Origin: an uncultured Alphaproteobacteria bacterium
Lineage (GTDB): Bacteria; Pseudomonadota; Alphaproteobacteria; RF32; CAG-239
Length of the DNA: 64,000 bases
Direction: 5' to 3'
NCBI GenBank assembly: GCA_944391485.1
Contig: CALXTQ010000006.1
Coordinates: 1-64,000, forward strand
Positions within the stretch are counted from its first letter, which is position 1. Every line of letters starts with the position of its first letter. The position numbers and the translations under genes are program-made. Positions 36,901 to 44,856 of this stretch are shown here, in pieces. The notes under the pieces were generated by a model. That model worked only from the letters and a program-made list of their open reading frames with translations, made no database searches and was not told the origin of the DNA.

Positions 36901-38111
36901 TAGTATCTGTTATGCGCTAAGAGAAGCTGTCTACTGTCCGGAGTTCCGGCAACAACGATACAGCTTTTGTTGGACTTTTTGAGGCGGCTGCAAGCCTTGT
37001 CGGCATCATCTTTGTCAAAACCGCTCAGCTTTGAACGATAGATGATGGCGGCTCCGGTTTCAACTGGCTCAATGGTTATGTTTTTGTCGGCAAAAACATT
37101 GCGGGATGATTTTTTGATCTGAAGAGCATAGTTTCTTGCTTTGGCATAGTTGGAAAATGCTCCGACTTGGATTTCCCAGACGTTGGTTGCTTTGTCGGTA
37201 TTTTCGGTGGTCAGGGTTTCAGGCGCGTCGGCCGTCATGTTTTTGTTTTCGATTTCGGCATATATATTCGCGTTTTTGACTTTGTCGTTCAGAGCGAGTT
37301 TTTTAAGGCCGCTGTCCATCATGCGGATGACGTGTCTGTCCCGCGTTTTAGCCGTGTTGTGTCCCATAGTAACGGCGATAACCCGGCGGCCGTCTCTTTC
37401 CGCAGAGGTAACAATATTATAACCCGCGGCGTTGGTAAAACCTGTTTTCATGCCGTCGGCGCCTTCAAAATTCTTCAGAATATGATTGTGAGTGTAATAA
37501 GTGCGGCCGTTGTAAGAGAATTTTTTTGCGGAAAAAAGTTTGTAATATTGGGGAAAATGATGATACATCGCCGCGGCCAAAAGCGCCATGTCCCGCGCTG
37601 TCGTTTTCTGCTGGCGGTTGGGGAGGCCCGATGCATTTTTGAAAGTGGTGTTTTTCATGCCGAGTTCGCGGGCGACTTTGGTCATGGTTTTGGCAAAATT
37701 TTCCTCCGTATAGCCCAGACCTTCGGCAAGAACGGTGGCGCAGTCATTGGCGGATTTGACAATAACCGCCATAATGCAGGTTTTAACGCTGACTTTCTGA
37801 CCGGCGCGAACGCCGAGTTTTGACGGCGAACGGTTGGCCGCATTGCGCGAAACGGGCAGCTCGTCATCAGGTTTCAGGAGCCCTTTTTCCAGAGCGTCGA
37901 AAGTGATGTAAAGAGTCATTATTTTGGTCAGAGACGCCGGGTAACGACGGTAATCTGCCGAACTGGACGACAGAACCTCGCCCGTTTGGGCGTCTATCAT
38001 TATGGATGAAACCGACGCGGCGGCGGAAGAAGTAAAAAAGACACATAAGCAGACCATACCCGAAAGGTATCCGAGCGCCCGCAGAAAGTTCTTTCTTATT
38101 ATACTTGTCAT
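36900..38111 (-). CDS. dacA: D-Ala-D-Ala carboxypeptidase with C-terminal SPOR domain
   Basis: A 403-residue low-molecular-weight PBP (PBP5/6 type). A signal sequence ends near residue 32. The active-site Ser60 is in ASLTK, the second motif is SAN, and the third is KTG in GMKTGFTNAAGYN. Instead of the usual amphipathic anchor the C-terminus carries a SPOR domain (about residues 315-390, start WEIQVGAFSNYAKA), which binds denuded glycan at division sites. The enzyme trims pentapeptides, probably at the septum, which fits the overlap with mipZ. Confidence 0.92.
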   Translation of the reverse strand: MTSIIRKNFLRALGYLSGMVCLCVFFTSSAAASVSSIMIDAQTGEVLSSSSADYRRYPASLTKIMTLYITFDALEKGLLKPDDELPVSRNAANRSPSKLGVRAGQKVSVKTCIMAVIVKSANDCATVLAEGLGYTEENFAKTMTKVARELGMKNTTFKNASGLPNRQQKTTARDMALLAAAMYHHFPQYYKLFSAKKFSYNGRTYYTHNHILKNFEGADGMKTGFTNAAGYNIVTSAERDGRRVIAVTMGHNTAKTRDRHVIRMMDSGLKKLALNDKVKNANIYAEIENKNMTADAPETLTTENTDKATNVWEIQVGAFSNYAKARNYALQIKKSSRNVFADKNITIEPVETGAAIIYRSKLSGFDKDDADKACSRLKKSNKSCIVVAGTPDSRQLLLAHNRY

Positions 38112-38217
38112 GACATGTCTCTTTTTCCGGAATTTACCTTATCTTAATTCTATGTGATAAAAGAAAATAAATTGTTAATTTTCAGCCGCGGAAAAATTTT
38201 TATTGCAAATTTTTGAC

Positions 38218-38246
38218 TTGACTTTAAGTCCGTTTGTTTGTAGAAG
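38218..38246 (+). promoter_or_regulatory. Possible promoter of tRNA-His
   Basis: TTGACT at 38218-38223 and TAGAAG at 38241-38246, spaced 17 bases, about 16 bases before the tRNA. The -10 is a weak match. An overlapping TTGACT begins at 38213. Confidence 0.4.
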
Positions 38247-38262
38247 GTATTTCATCGCCGAT

Positions 38263-38339
38263 GGCGAACGTAGCTCAGTTGGTAGAGCCCCGGTTTGTGG
38301 TACCGGTTGTCGTGGGTTCGAGCCCCATCGTTCGCCCCA
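38263..38339 (+). tRNA. tRNA-His (GTG)
   Basis: Anticodon loop TTGTGGT gives anticodon GTG. The extra 5' G at position -1 (38263) pairs with C73 (38336), the identity mark of tRNA-His. GCGAACG pairs with CGTTCGC, and CCA is encoded at 38337-38339. Confidence 0.96.
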
Positions 38340-38341
38340 AT

Positions 38342-38372
38342 AAAAAAGCAGTTCGAAAGAACTGTTTTTTTT
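38342..38372 (+). terminator. Rho-independent terminator of tRNA-His
   Basis: CAGTTC-GAAA-GAACTG hairpin with a tetraloop, an A run before it and eight T residues after it. Confidence 0.9.
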
Positions 38373-38722
38373 ATTGGAAAAAAGCGGGCAGGGTCCGAGG
38401 CGGCAGAAATTTTCCGGAAAAGGTTTTTGTATCGGGAGAGAAACTTTGTTAACGAGTGATGCGCGGCCGTAGAGAAAGAGTTCCGCAAAACGAATTCCCG
38501 AAAAAACATGGCGTTATCGTTTGTCTCGAATGATTCTCATAAAGCATTGTCCTGTGCGGCTCCATCGTTTGCTCAAGATGCCCCTCTGGAAAGACTTATT
38601 TTTGCGCGAACTCCGGTTTGTTTTTTTTATCAGTCAAATTCTTCGGATTTTGTTTTCATGAAATAATATTTTTATCAATGTAACAGGTAATTTTACAGGC
38701 AGGCTCTTTATCAATATTTTAT
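38373..38722. other. Intergenic region without recognised gene
   Basis: About 350 bases between the tRNA-His terminator and the metal-efflux promoter region. No open frame with a ribosome site and no clear RNA structure was seen. Confidence 0.4.
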
Positions 38723-38811
38723 GCTGACGGGAAGTCAGCTGTATTGTCAAGAAAAGGCGCGGTTTAATTGTCAATAAGGCGGTTGACAATATGAAAAAGG
38801 TATGTTATTCA
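38723..38811 (+). promoter_or_regulatory. Promoter region of metal-efflux operon with nested dyads
   Basis: GCTGAC-GGGAA-GTCAGC at 38723-38739 and ATTGTCAA-N8-TTGACAAT at 38767-38790 are perfect inverted repeats. The second includes the -35 TTGACA (38783-38788); TATTCA at 38806-38811 is a -10 with 17-base spacing. A further ATTGTCAA copy is at 38743-38750. Regulators of these dyads are unknown. Confidence 0.55.
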
Positions 38812-38828
38812 TTATATATAAACAATTG

Positions 38829-38846
38829 AACAATTATTTAATTGTT
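38829..38846 (+). promoter_or_regulatory. Likely ArsR/SmtB-type operator
   Basis: AACAATTA-TT-TAATTGTT, a perfect dyad between the promoter and the HMA gene start. AT-rich imperfect 12-2-12 sites of this type are bound by zinc/cadmium sensors such as SmtB and CadC. The ArsR gene at 40964-41341 is the obvious candidate. Confidence 0.6.
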
Positions 38847-38866
38847 AACGAGATCGGAGAAGAGAA

Positions 38867-39085
38867 ATGAAGAAAACTTTTGTATTGGAAGATCTGGATT
38901 GCGCTAACTGCGCGGCCAAAATAGAAAATGCGGTAAATGATCTGGAAGGGGTTGTTTCGGCCACGGTTTCGTTTATGACCGGAAAGCTGACGCTGGAAGC
39001 CGAAGAGGCTGATTTTGAAGCGGTTCTGGACGAGGTTGAAAAGATTATCGGGCGGGTTGACGGCGATGTTACTTTGATCAGATAG
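38867..39085 (+). CDS. Heavy-metal-associated (HMA) domain protein
   Basis: A 72-residue stand-alone HMA ferredoxin-like fold. The metal site is DCANCA (CxxC, residues 12-15). Acidic residues surround the second half (EAEEADFEAVLDEVEK). It probably delivers Zn2+ or Cd2+ to the adjacent ATPase, whose own N-terminal HMA domain is missing. RBS GGAGAAGAG precedes the ATG. Fourteen bases lie between it and the ATPase gene. Confidence 0.88.
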   Translation: MKKTFVLEDLDCANCAAKIENAVNDLEGVVSATVSFMTGKLTLEAEEADFEAVLDEVEKIIGRVDGDVTLIR

Positions 39086-39098
39086 GGATGGTAAGGTC

Positions 39099-40940
39099 AT
39101 GAAACGCAAAAAACAGCTTTATAAAATTCTGGCGGCATTTGTCTTTTTTGCGGCTGCTTATCTGTTTTCTTCCGTGGGTATCTGGCGGCCGCTGCTGTTT
39201 TTTGCCAGTTTTCTGACGGCGGGACTTCCGGTTATCCGCAAAGCTGTCCGCAATATCGGGCACGGACAGGTCTTTGACGAAAATTTTCTGATGAGTATCG
39301 CGACTGTCGGCGCTTTTGCTCTCGGCGAATATTCGGAAGGCGCCGCAGTTATGCTGTTTTATCAGGTCGGAGAACTGTTTCAGTCTTATGCGGTGGATAA
39401 ATCGCGCCGATCTATTGCCGCATTGATGGATATTCGTCCGGATTACGCCACTATCGACAGAGACGGGAAACTTGAAAAGGTCAGTCCCGAAGAAGTTGTT
39501 CCGGGAGATATTATCATCGTCCGGGCCGGTGAGAAAATTCCTCTGGACGGTATTGTTACTGACGGCAATGCCCTGCTGGACACCGCCGCCCTGACCGGCG
39601 AACCTGTTCCCCGGGAGGTTGCGCCGGGGGACGAGGTCGTAAGCGGCTGTATCAATATTAACGGTCGCCTGAGTATCCGCGTTACAAAAAGTTTCGGAGA
39701 ATCGACGGTTGCCAGAATATTGGATCTGGTGGAAAATGCCAGCTCCAAAAAAGCCAATATGGAAAATTTTATTACCAAATTCGCCAGATATTATACGCCG
39801 GCCGTTGTGTTGGCGGCTGCTGCGATTGCCGTGCTTCCGCCGTTGCTGGCGGAAGGGGCTGCCTTTCAGGAATGGATATACCGGGCTTTGACTTTTTTGG
39901 TGGTTTCGTGTCCGTGCGCTCTGGTGATTTCTATTCCGCTCGGCTTTTTTGGCGGTATCGGTGCTGCGTCGCGCAACGGAATTCTAGTTAAGGGCGGTAA
40001 TTATCTGGAGGCACTGGCTTCTGCCGAAATTGTCGTGTTTGATAAAACGGGAACCCTGACTAAAGGCCGTTTTGATGTGGCGGAAGTTCATCCTGAACAT
40101 ATTGACGAAAAAAAGCTTTTGGAACTGGCCGCCTATGCGGGAAGTTCGTCGGGGCATCCGGTTTCTCTTTCCATCCGGAAGGCCTTTGCCCGTCCGATTG
40201 AGCAAAAGCGCGTTTCAGGGGTTACGGAACTGCCGGGATACGGTGTCCGAGCAATTGTCGACGGCAGCGAAATTTATCTGGGCAATGCGCGTCTGATGGC
40301 AGAGCAGGGAATTGTTTTTGAACCGGCAGCCAAGCCCGGAACAATTGTTTATCTGGCTGAGAACGGCGTTTATCAGGGATATATCCGGATCTGCGATGAA
40401 ATCAGGGCGGATGCTGCCGATGCAATTAGCCGGCTGAAAGAAGGAGGAATCAAGCAGACGGTCATGTTAACCGGAGACAATCGAAATACCGGAGCAGAAG
40501 TGGCGCAGGCCTTAAAGCTGGACGGCTTTTTTGCAGAGCTTCTTCCCGAGCAGAAGGTTGCAAAAATGGAAGAACTGCTGAAAGAAAAAACGCTGTCAGG
40601 AAAACTGGTTTTTGCCGGAGACGGTATTAACGATGCTCCGGTGCTGGCTTTATCGGATATCGGTATTGCCATGGGCGGTATCGGTTCCGATGCCGCGGTT
40701 GAGGCGGCGGATATTGTCATTATGACAGATGAACCGTCAAAAATTGCGCAGGCAATCAGAATATCAAAAACGACGCTTTGCATCGTGAAGGAAAATATTA
40801 TTTTTGCATTAGGCGTTAAGTTTTTGGTTTTGGGTCTCGGCGTTGCCGGAATTGCAACAATGTGGGATGCCGTTTTTGCCGATGTCGGCGTTTCTGTTCT
40901 GGCGATCCTGAACTCAGTCCGTGCGCTGAAGGCAAAATAA
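39099..40940 (+). CDS. zntA: Zn/Cd/Pb-exporting P1B-type ATPase
   Basis: A 613-residue P-type ATPase without N-terminal HMA domains. The transport helix motif is SCPCALVIS, the phosphorylation site DKTGTLTKG, the HP motif SSGHPVSLS, actuator loop LTGEPVP, and hinge VFAGDGINDAPVLA. These identify group P1B-2, exporting Zn2+, Cd2+ or Pb2+ from the cytosol. The metal-binding domain is encoded separately just upstream. A convergent ArsR sensor follows after 23 bases. Confidence 0.93.
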   Translation: MKRKKQLYKILAAFVFFAAAYLFSSVGIWRPLLFFASFLTAGLPVIRKAVRNIGHGQVFDENFLMSIATVGAFALGEYSEGAAVMLFYQVGELFQSYAVDKSRRSIAALMDIRPDYATIDRDGKLEKVSPEEVVPGDIIIVRAGEKIPLDGIVTDGNALLDTAALTGEPVPREVAPGDEVVSGCININGRLSIRVTKSFGESTVARILDLVENASSKKANMENFITKFARYYTPAVVLAAAAIAVLPPLLAEGAAFQEWIYRALTFLVVSCPCALVISIPLGFFGGIGAASRNGILVKGGNYLEALASAEIVVFDKTGTLTKGRFDVAEVHPEHIDEKKLLELAAYAGSSSGHPVSLSIRKAFARPIEQKRVSGVTELPGYGVRAIVDGSEIYLGNARLMAEQGIVFEPAAKPGTIVYLAENGVYQGYIRICDEIRADAADAISRLKEGGIKQTVMLTGDNRNTGAEVAQALKLDGFFAELLPEQKVAKMEELLKEKTLSGKLVFAGDGINDAPVLALSDIGIAMGGIGSDAAVEAADIVIMTDEPSKIAQAIRISKTTLCIVKENIIFALGVKFLVLGLGVAGIATMWDAVFADVGVSVLAILNSVRALKAK

Positions 40941-40963
40941 GCAAAACAGGCGCGTCGTGCCGG

Positions 40964-41341
40964 TTATTTTTGCGGACAGTTTATTTCAAACACGTCGTCA
41001 ACCATTTTGTGTATCAGACGGGCTGTTTGCGTATCGGCCAGTTTGTAATAAACTTCCTTTCCGGCCCGGCGGTTGGTTAACAGGCCGGTCTGCCTCAATA
41101 TCCTGAGATGATGAGAGACGGCGGACGTGCTCATGCCGACGGCGAGGGAAATGTTCAAAACGCAGGCTTCGCAATGGGCCAGAAGCCATAAAATGCGCAG
41201 GCGGGTCGGATCGCAGAGCTGCTGGAAAATATCCGAAGCTTTGCAGGCTTCCGGTTCCGGCGGGAGATTCTTCAGCAGCTTTTCAAAATTGCCGCCGTGG
41301 TCATGCATTGCAAAATGTAAATCAGCTTCTTTTTCTGGCAT
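40964..41341 (-). CDS. ArsR-family metal sensor (CadC/ZntR type)
   Basis: A 125-residue winged helix repressor. The DNA-binding helix region is SLAVGMSTSAVSHHLRILRQTGLL. Metal ligands of the alpha-3 type are offered by HCEAC (Cys57, Cys60). An N-terminal His/Asp-rich stretch (HFAMHDHGG) and Cys33 may complete a CadC-like site. It likely represses the HMA-ATPase operon through the dyad at 38829-38846 and releases on Zn or Cd. It is encoded convergently at the far end of the operon, so it is not under the same promoter. Confidence 0.9.
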   Translation of the reverse strand: MPEKEADLHFAMHDHGGNFEKLLKNLPPEPEACKASDIFQQLCDPTRLRILWLLAHCEACVLNISLAVGMSTSAVSHHLRILRQTGLLTNRRAGKEVYYKLADTQTARLIHKMVDDVFEINCPQK

Positions 41342-41541
41342 TTTATTTTTCTTTCCTGAAAATTATGCTAAAAACATAGCCGAGAAAGCTGCCGTTGTCA
41401 ATTCGCTATCGTCTTTTGGGCGCAAGGGATACGGCGGAACCGCGGTTTGGTGTTTGGGACGGGGATATCCTGGCCTGCCGTTTTGAAGCTTCCGGACATT
41501 CGGTCCCGTTTCTGCGCGGCTCTTTCCGCGTCGTCCCGGCA

Positions 41542-42000
41542 TTATTTTTTCAGGGCGTAAACGTGACGGCTGTGATCGTAAAAGATTTTTATCAGTTCTT
41601 CCAGCGTCGGCGTTTCTACTCTGGAGCGGAGGTTTATTCTGTCGGCCAGAGCGAAAAAGCCGTTTTTGCGGTCATAATACATCATGCTTTCGGAAACGTT
41701 TCCTAGAATGACTTTGTTTTCAAAAAACTTGTAGCTGCGGTAGCCGTCATTGACGGTGCGGATGTCGGGAAAGGTGTAGTTTTTTTCGCCACGGAACCTG
41801 GGTTTTGTGCCGTAAAATTCAAATCCGTTGTAAATGATGCCGTCCGTCAGGGAAAGAAGCCGCTCATATTCTGCGGGAAGAGCCGAAAATCCTCGCGCCG
41901 TCAGCTCCGCTCCGGTTTCTTCAATGTCGGCGGCGGAAGCTGGAGAAAATGTTATGCAGCCCGGTTTGGCGCGAAAAAAGTTAACGTATTTCTCAATCAT
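41542..42000 (-). CDS. SUKH/YrhA-like protein, candidate immunity protein
   Basis: A 152-residue protein of the SMI1/KNR4 (SUKH) type, near YrhA. Diagnostic parts: LPAEYERLLSLTDGI, then NGFEFYGTKPR, a middle strand ENKVILGNVSESMMYYD, and a C-terminal ETPTLEELIKIFYDH. SUKH proteins are common immunity proteins against nuclease toxins. I start it at the ATG 42000 (AAGGA ribosome site at 42009-42014); it overlaps the end of the 203-residue gene upstream by eight bases, so the two are translationally coupled. It is homologous by eye to the 136-residue protein at 57574-57984. Confidence 0.65.
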   Translation of the reverse strand: MIEKYVNFFRAKPGCITFSPASAADIEETGAELTARGFSALPAEYERLLSLTDGIIYNGFEFYGTKPRFRGEKNYTFPDIRTVNDGYRSYKFFENKVILGNVSESMMYYDRKNGFFALADRINLRSRVETPTLEELIKIFYDHSRHVYALKK

Positions 42001-42604
42001 TGTATATTTTTCCTTCAAAATACGGCAGAAAAATTTTTTTGTTTTTCCGTAAAAAGTTATTTTCAATCTGAAGGTCTATAATTTTGTGTATCAGCCCGTG
42101 GGTAGGGTGAGTTCTGACCAGGCTGAAATTGCCGAAATCCAGCGTTCCGCCAAAGTCAAAGGGGATTTTAATGTGGACATTGAAATTTTCCGGAGAAATT
42201 CCTTCTTTCAGAAGACGGATATCCTGACGGCTCATCCCCAGATTTCGGCAGGCATCTGTTTCGGAATAACCGACAAGCTTGAGAAAATAGGATCGCGCTC
42301 GTTGATATTCATCAAAAAAATTGCTCATTTCCTGCCAGGACTGCGGATCATAGGCTCTTTCCAGAATATTCATTTCCGTCAGGGAATATTCCGTCAGTCG
42401 GTCTCTGACAATTTGTTTCATTTCGGAAGAGGACGGTGCTTCCTGATCCGGGTTTCCGGAGCGAGAAGACGGCTTTCCGCTTTCCGCCTGCCGGAAAAGA
42501 AAAGAACCTTCGGGGGGGCTCAAAAGATCGTCATAGGCCGCAAGCAAGGATGTGGAAGGTTTTTCTTCCGGTTTTTTTTTCAGCTTGTTGGACCATTCCC
42601 ACAT
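41993..42604 (-). CDS. HNH-like protein downstream of virD4, candidate nuclease toxin
   Basis: A 203-residue protein. Residues 1-60 are disordered (Pro/Ser/Lys rich). Residues 70-135 are helical with a segment SETDACRNLGMSRQDIR. Residues 140-175 read like an HNH/beta-beta-alpha-metal motif: ENFNVHIKIPFDFGGTLDFG with His144, then Asn159 and HPTHGLIHKIID with His169 and His173. The usual second His of the HH pair is Ile145. The chain ends PYFEGKIYND. It parallels the C-terminal part of the 639-residue protein at 57997-59916 in motif order and spacing. Nuclease activity is inferred. It lies 14 bases after virD4 and overlaps the SUKH-like gene. Confidence 0.5.
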   Translation of the reverse strand: MWEWSNKLKKKPEEKPSTSLLAAYDDLLSPPEGSFLFRQAESGKPSSRSGNPDQEAPSSSEMKQIVRDRLTEYSLTEMNILERAYDPQSWQEMSNFFDEYQRARSYFLKLVGYSETDACRNLGMSRQDIRLLKEGISPENFNVHIKIPFDFGGTLDFGNFSLVRTHPTHGLIHKIIDLQIENNFLRKNKKIFLPYFEGKIYND

Positions 42605-42618
42605 TTGTTTTTGTCCCG

Positions 42619-44841
42619 TCAGTTGTTAGGAGTTTCCTCCTCTTCATCGTCGTCAAAATCTTCAAGGTCGTCTTCTTCCGGATCGTAGTCGATGCCGAGT
42701 TTGGAAAGCATGTCTTCGTTAATGTCTTCACGCTGCGCGACAATCCAGTCCGGTACATAAGGAGACGGCGGGAGAGCCGCCAGTTTTTTCATATGGGCGT
42801 CCAGAAACCAGCGGGGGGCATCGGCCATAATCGGCCGGTCGATGAAGCCCTGCATCAGGACAACCTGCTTCAGCATCGGCAGACTCAGAAGCTGGGTCGT
42901 GCTGATGACCGATGTGCCCTGCAGCTGGTAGGAAACGTTTTTGGCAAACGGGTTGGATCCTTTTCCCAAACCACCTTCGTTTTTGGAAAAAGAGGTGGTC
43001 TGGACGGTTTTGTTACCGATCATTTTTGAGAAACGCTGCGCCGTCTGTTCATTGTTTTGCGACAAAATAATCTTGCAGGCGGTGGTGGAGATAACGGTTT
43101 CAAGATCGTCCTTGCCGTATTTTCCTGAAATCTGCCCCAGATCCTGTCCGATAAGCAGGTAAGACACTTTTTGTCCGCGGCCGACGGCCGGTCCGTCAAT
43201 AATGGCTTTCAGTTTCGGCATTTGCGGAAATTCGTCGAGAACGAACAGGCAGGGGAACGGTCCCATTTGTCCGTCCGTTTTGTTGACGAATTTGGGCGGA
43301 TTGGCAATTAGGTAAGAAGACATCAGCTCAATGAACGTGCCACTGATGACGCCCAGAGCGCGCGCATCAACCTGGTTGACCGACAGATAAACCGAAATAG
43401 GTTTCCATTCGCCGGTTATCGGGTCTTTCATGCCGCGCAGGTCCTTAAACTGCAGATCCGAAAAACTGGTGCGGGAAACAACCGCGGAGTTTTTGAAGAT
43501 GCCGATGCCTGAAAAGCCGGTGGAAAGAACGGAGCCGCGCTCTTTGTCCGGCATGGCGGCCAGCTGGCTCAGTTCTGTTATGCAGCGCGGCGAATAACCG
43601 AATTTGCGCGCTTCGTCTATGGCCTCTTCCAGAAGGTCTCGCATCGGGTCGGCCATGGCGGCCATCTGATCGCCTTCGTCCAGGCGGCGTTTGATGTCCT
43701 GAGACTGTTTGATCTGGGCTTCGGTTACCCATTCCAGAATCATGGCCAGACAGGATTCGTGGCCGATCCATTTTTCGGGAAGAAGCGCCCAGGTTCCGAT
43801 CGGCAGATAGTTATCGATGGTAATGCTGTTGCTACGCAGATTCTGGATTGCGCGGGCTGCCATCGGATCGTGCATATCGAGATAATAGCCCTCCAGGACC
43901 CGTTTGTCTTCTTCGTCGAGTTTTCCCTCGTAAATGCGGCCGATGAAATAGTCGTTGGCTCTGGCGCGCTCGCATTTGGACGCAATAAAATGGATGAAGC
44001 CGGTCAGGGCGGAACGACCGGTCTTGGACCAGTGCGGATCCGCGCCGCCTTTGGGATCCTCAACCAAAATATTGCACATGGAATCGACATACATATCGCG
44101 GTCCGGTCCGGGAGCGGGCAGGGCATTGGGCGAAAGCGGATTCCAGCTCGGGTAGTAAACGCCTTCCGCCGGATTGTCCTCGGCGCCCCAGTTGATGACA
44201 AAGACCGGACCTTCTTTGGCGCGGGCGCCGGTTGTCGAATAACAGAGTTCGGGTTTGGGGTCGTTAACGACAATGCTTAAGCCTTTTGAGTGGAAAATTG
44301 TCGGAATAACCACGCCGACTGTTTTACCGGTTCCCGGAGGCGCGCAGCACAGGGTGGACAGCGTTTCCTTGAGCATCAGAAGGCGACCTTTGTACTTGCC
44401 CACAACCATGCAGAAACCGTCGAAAAGCCCCATTTTTTTGATGTCCTTGTATTCGGCAATGCGGGCGGAACCGTGAATGTTCGACTGAAAACGGTAAGGA
44501 TTGCTGATGGCTCCCATTATCAGTCCGGCGGGCAGCGTGATAATCGGCAGAATCGGCAGCCACAGGCTGACGGAGAAACTGCCGTGGTAATTGGAGAGCT
44601 GACGGAACCAGTTCCAGTAGCGTGAAAACAGATATGACGGATTGTTGAAAATTGTCGTAATAAACCTGCCGACGTCGTTCAGCGTGTCTTTGGAGATGCC
44701 GCTGCCGATGAGGTAGCCTAGGGGCATGGAAATAATTGCCAGTATGATGGTAACAATAACCGAAATGACAACCGTCATGACCATCCATTGGACGGCGTTG
44801 TCATATTCTTCCCATTCTTCTCCTCTTTTTTGCAGTGCCAT
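42619..44841 (-). CDS. virD4: VirD4/TraG-type type IV coupling ATPase
   Basis: A 740-residue type IV coupling protein. Two transmembrane segments (about residues 17-48 and 92-112) precede the soluble ATPase. A HGSARIAEYKDIKKMG motif opens it, Walker A is CCAPPGTGKTVGV (Lys173), Walker B is CLFVLDEFPQ (Asp536-Glu537), and there is an all-alpha domain between. The C-terminus is acidic (EEDDLEDFDDDEEEE), as in coupling proteins that recruit cargo. It docks substrates to a type IV secretion channel. No virB or tra channel genes are in the window, so the channel must be elsewhere, or the protein serves a non-standard machine with its neighbours. Confidence 0.92.
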   Translation of the reverse strand: MALQKRGEEWEEYDNAVQWMVMTVVISVIVTIILAIISMPLGYLIGSGISKDTLNDVGRFITTIFNNPSYLFSRYWNWFRQLSNYHGSFSVSLWLPILPIITLPAGLIMGAISNPYRFQSNIHGSARIAEYKDIKKMGLFDGFCMVVGKYKGRLLMLKETLSTLCCAPPGTGKTVGVVIPTIFHSKGLSIVVNDPKPELCYSTTGARAKEGPVFVINWGAEDNPAEGVYYPSWNPLSPNALPAPGPDRDMYVDSMCNILVEDPKGGADPHWSKTGRSALTGFIHFIASKCERARANDYFIGRIYEGKLDEEDKRVLEGYYLDMHDPMAARAIQNLRSNSITIDNYLPIGTWALLPEKWIGHESCLAMILEWVTEAQIKQSQDIKRRLDEGDQMAAMADPMRDLLEEAIDEARKFGYSPRCITELSQLAAMPDKERGSVLSTGFSGIGIFKNSAVVSRTSFSDLQFKDLRGMKDPITGEWKPISVYLSVNQVDARALGVISGTFIELMSSYLIANPPKFVNKTDGQMGPFPCLFVLDEFPQMPKLKAIIDGPAVGRGQKVSYLLIGQDLGQISGKYGKDDLETVISTTACKIILSQNNEQTAQRFSKMIGNKTVQTTSFSKNEGGLGKGSNPFAKNVSYQLQGTSVISTTQLLSLPMLKQVVLMQGFIDRPIMADAPRWFLDAHMKKLAALPPSPYVPDWIVAQREDINEDMLSKLGIDYDPEEDDLEDFDDDEEEETPNN

Positions 44842-44856
44842 TTTTCTGTTCCATGT

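Noticed and set aside
38252..38509. Minus-strand open frame containing GARTHDNRYHKPGLYQLSY
   Set aside because: It is the antisense of tRNA-His, a well-known source of spurious protein annotations.
41342..41541. Search for a terminator or operator between the SUKH-like gene and arsR
   Set aside because: Only a four-base GCTA/TAGC repeat was found near 41368, too weak to call.
42000..42066. Extended N-terminus for the SUKH-like protein (start at 42066)
   Set aside because: It would add 22 basic residues unlike the family and overlap the upstream gene by more than 70 bases; the start at 42000 has an AAGGA ribosome site.
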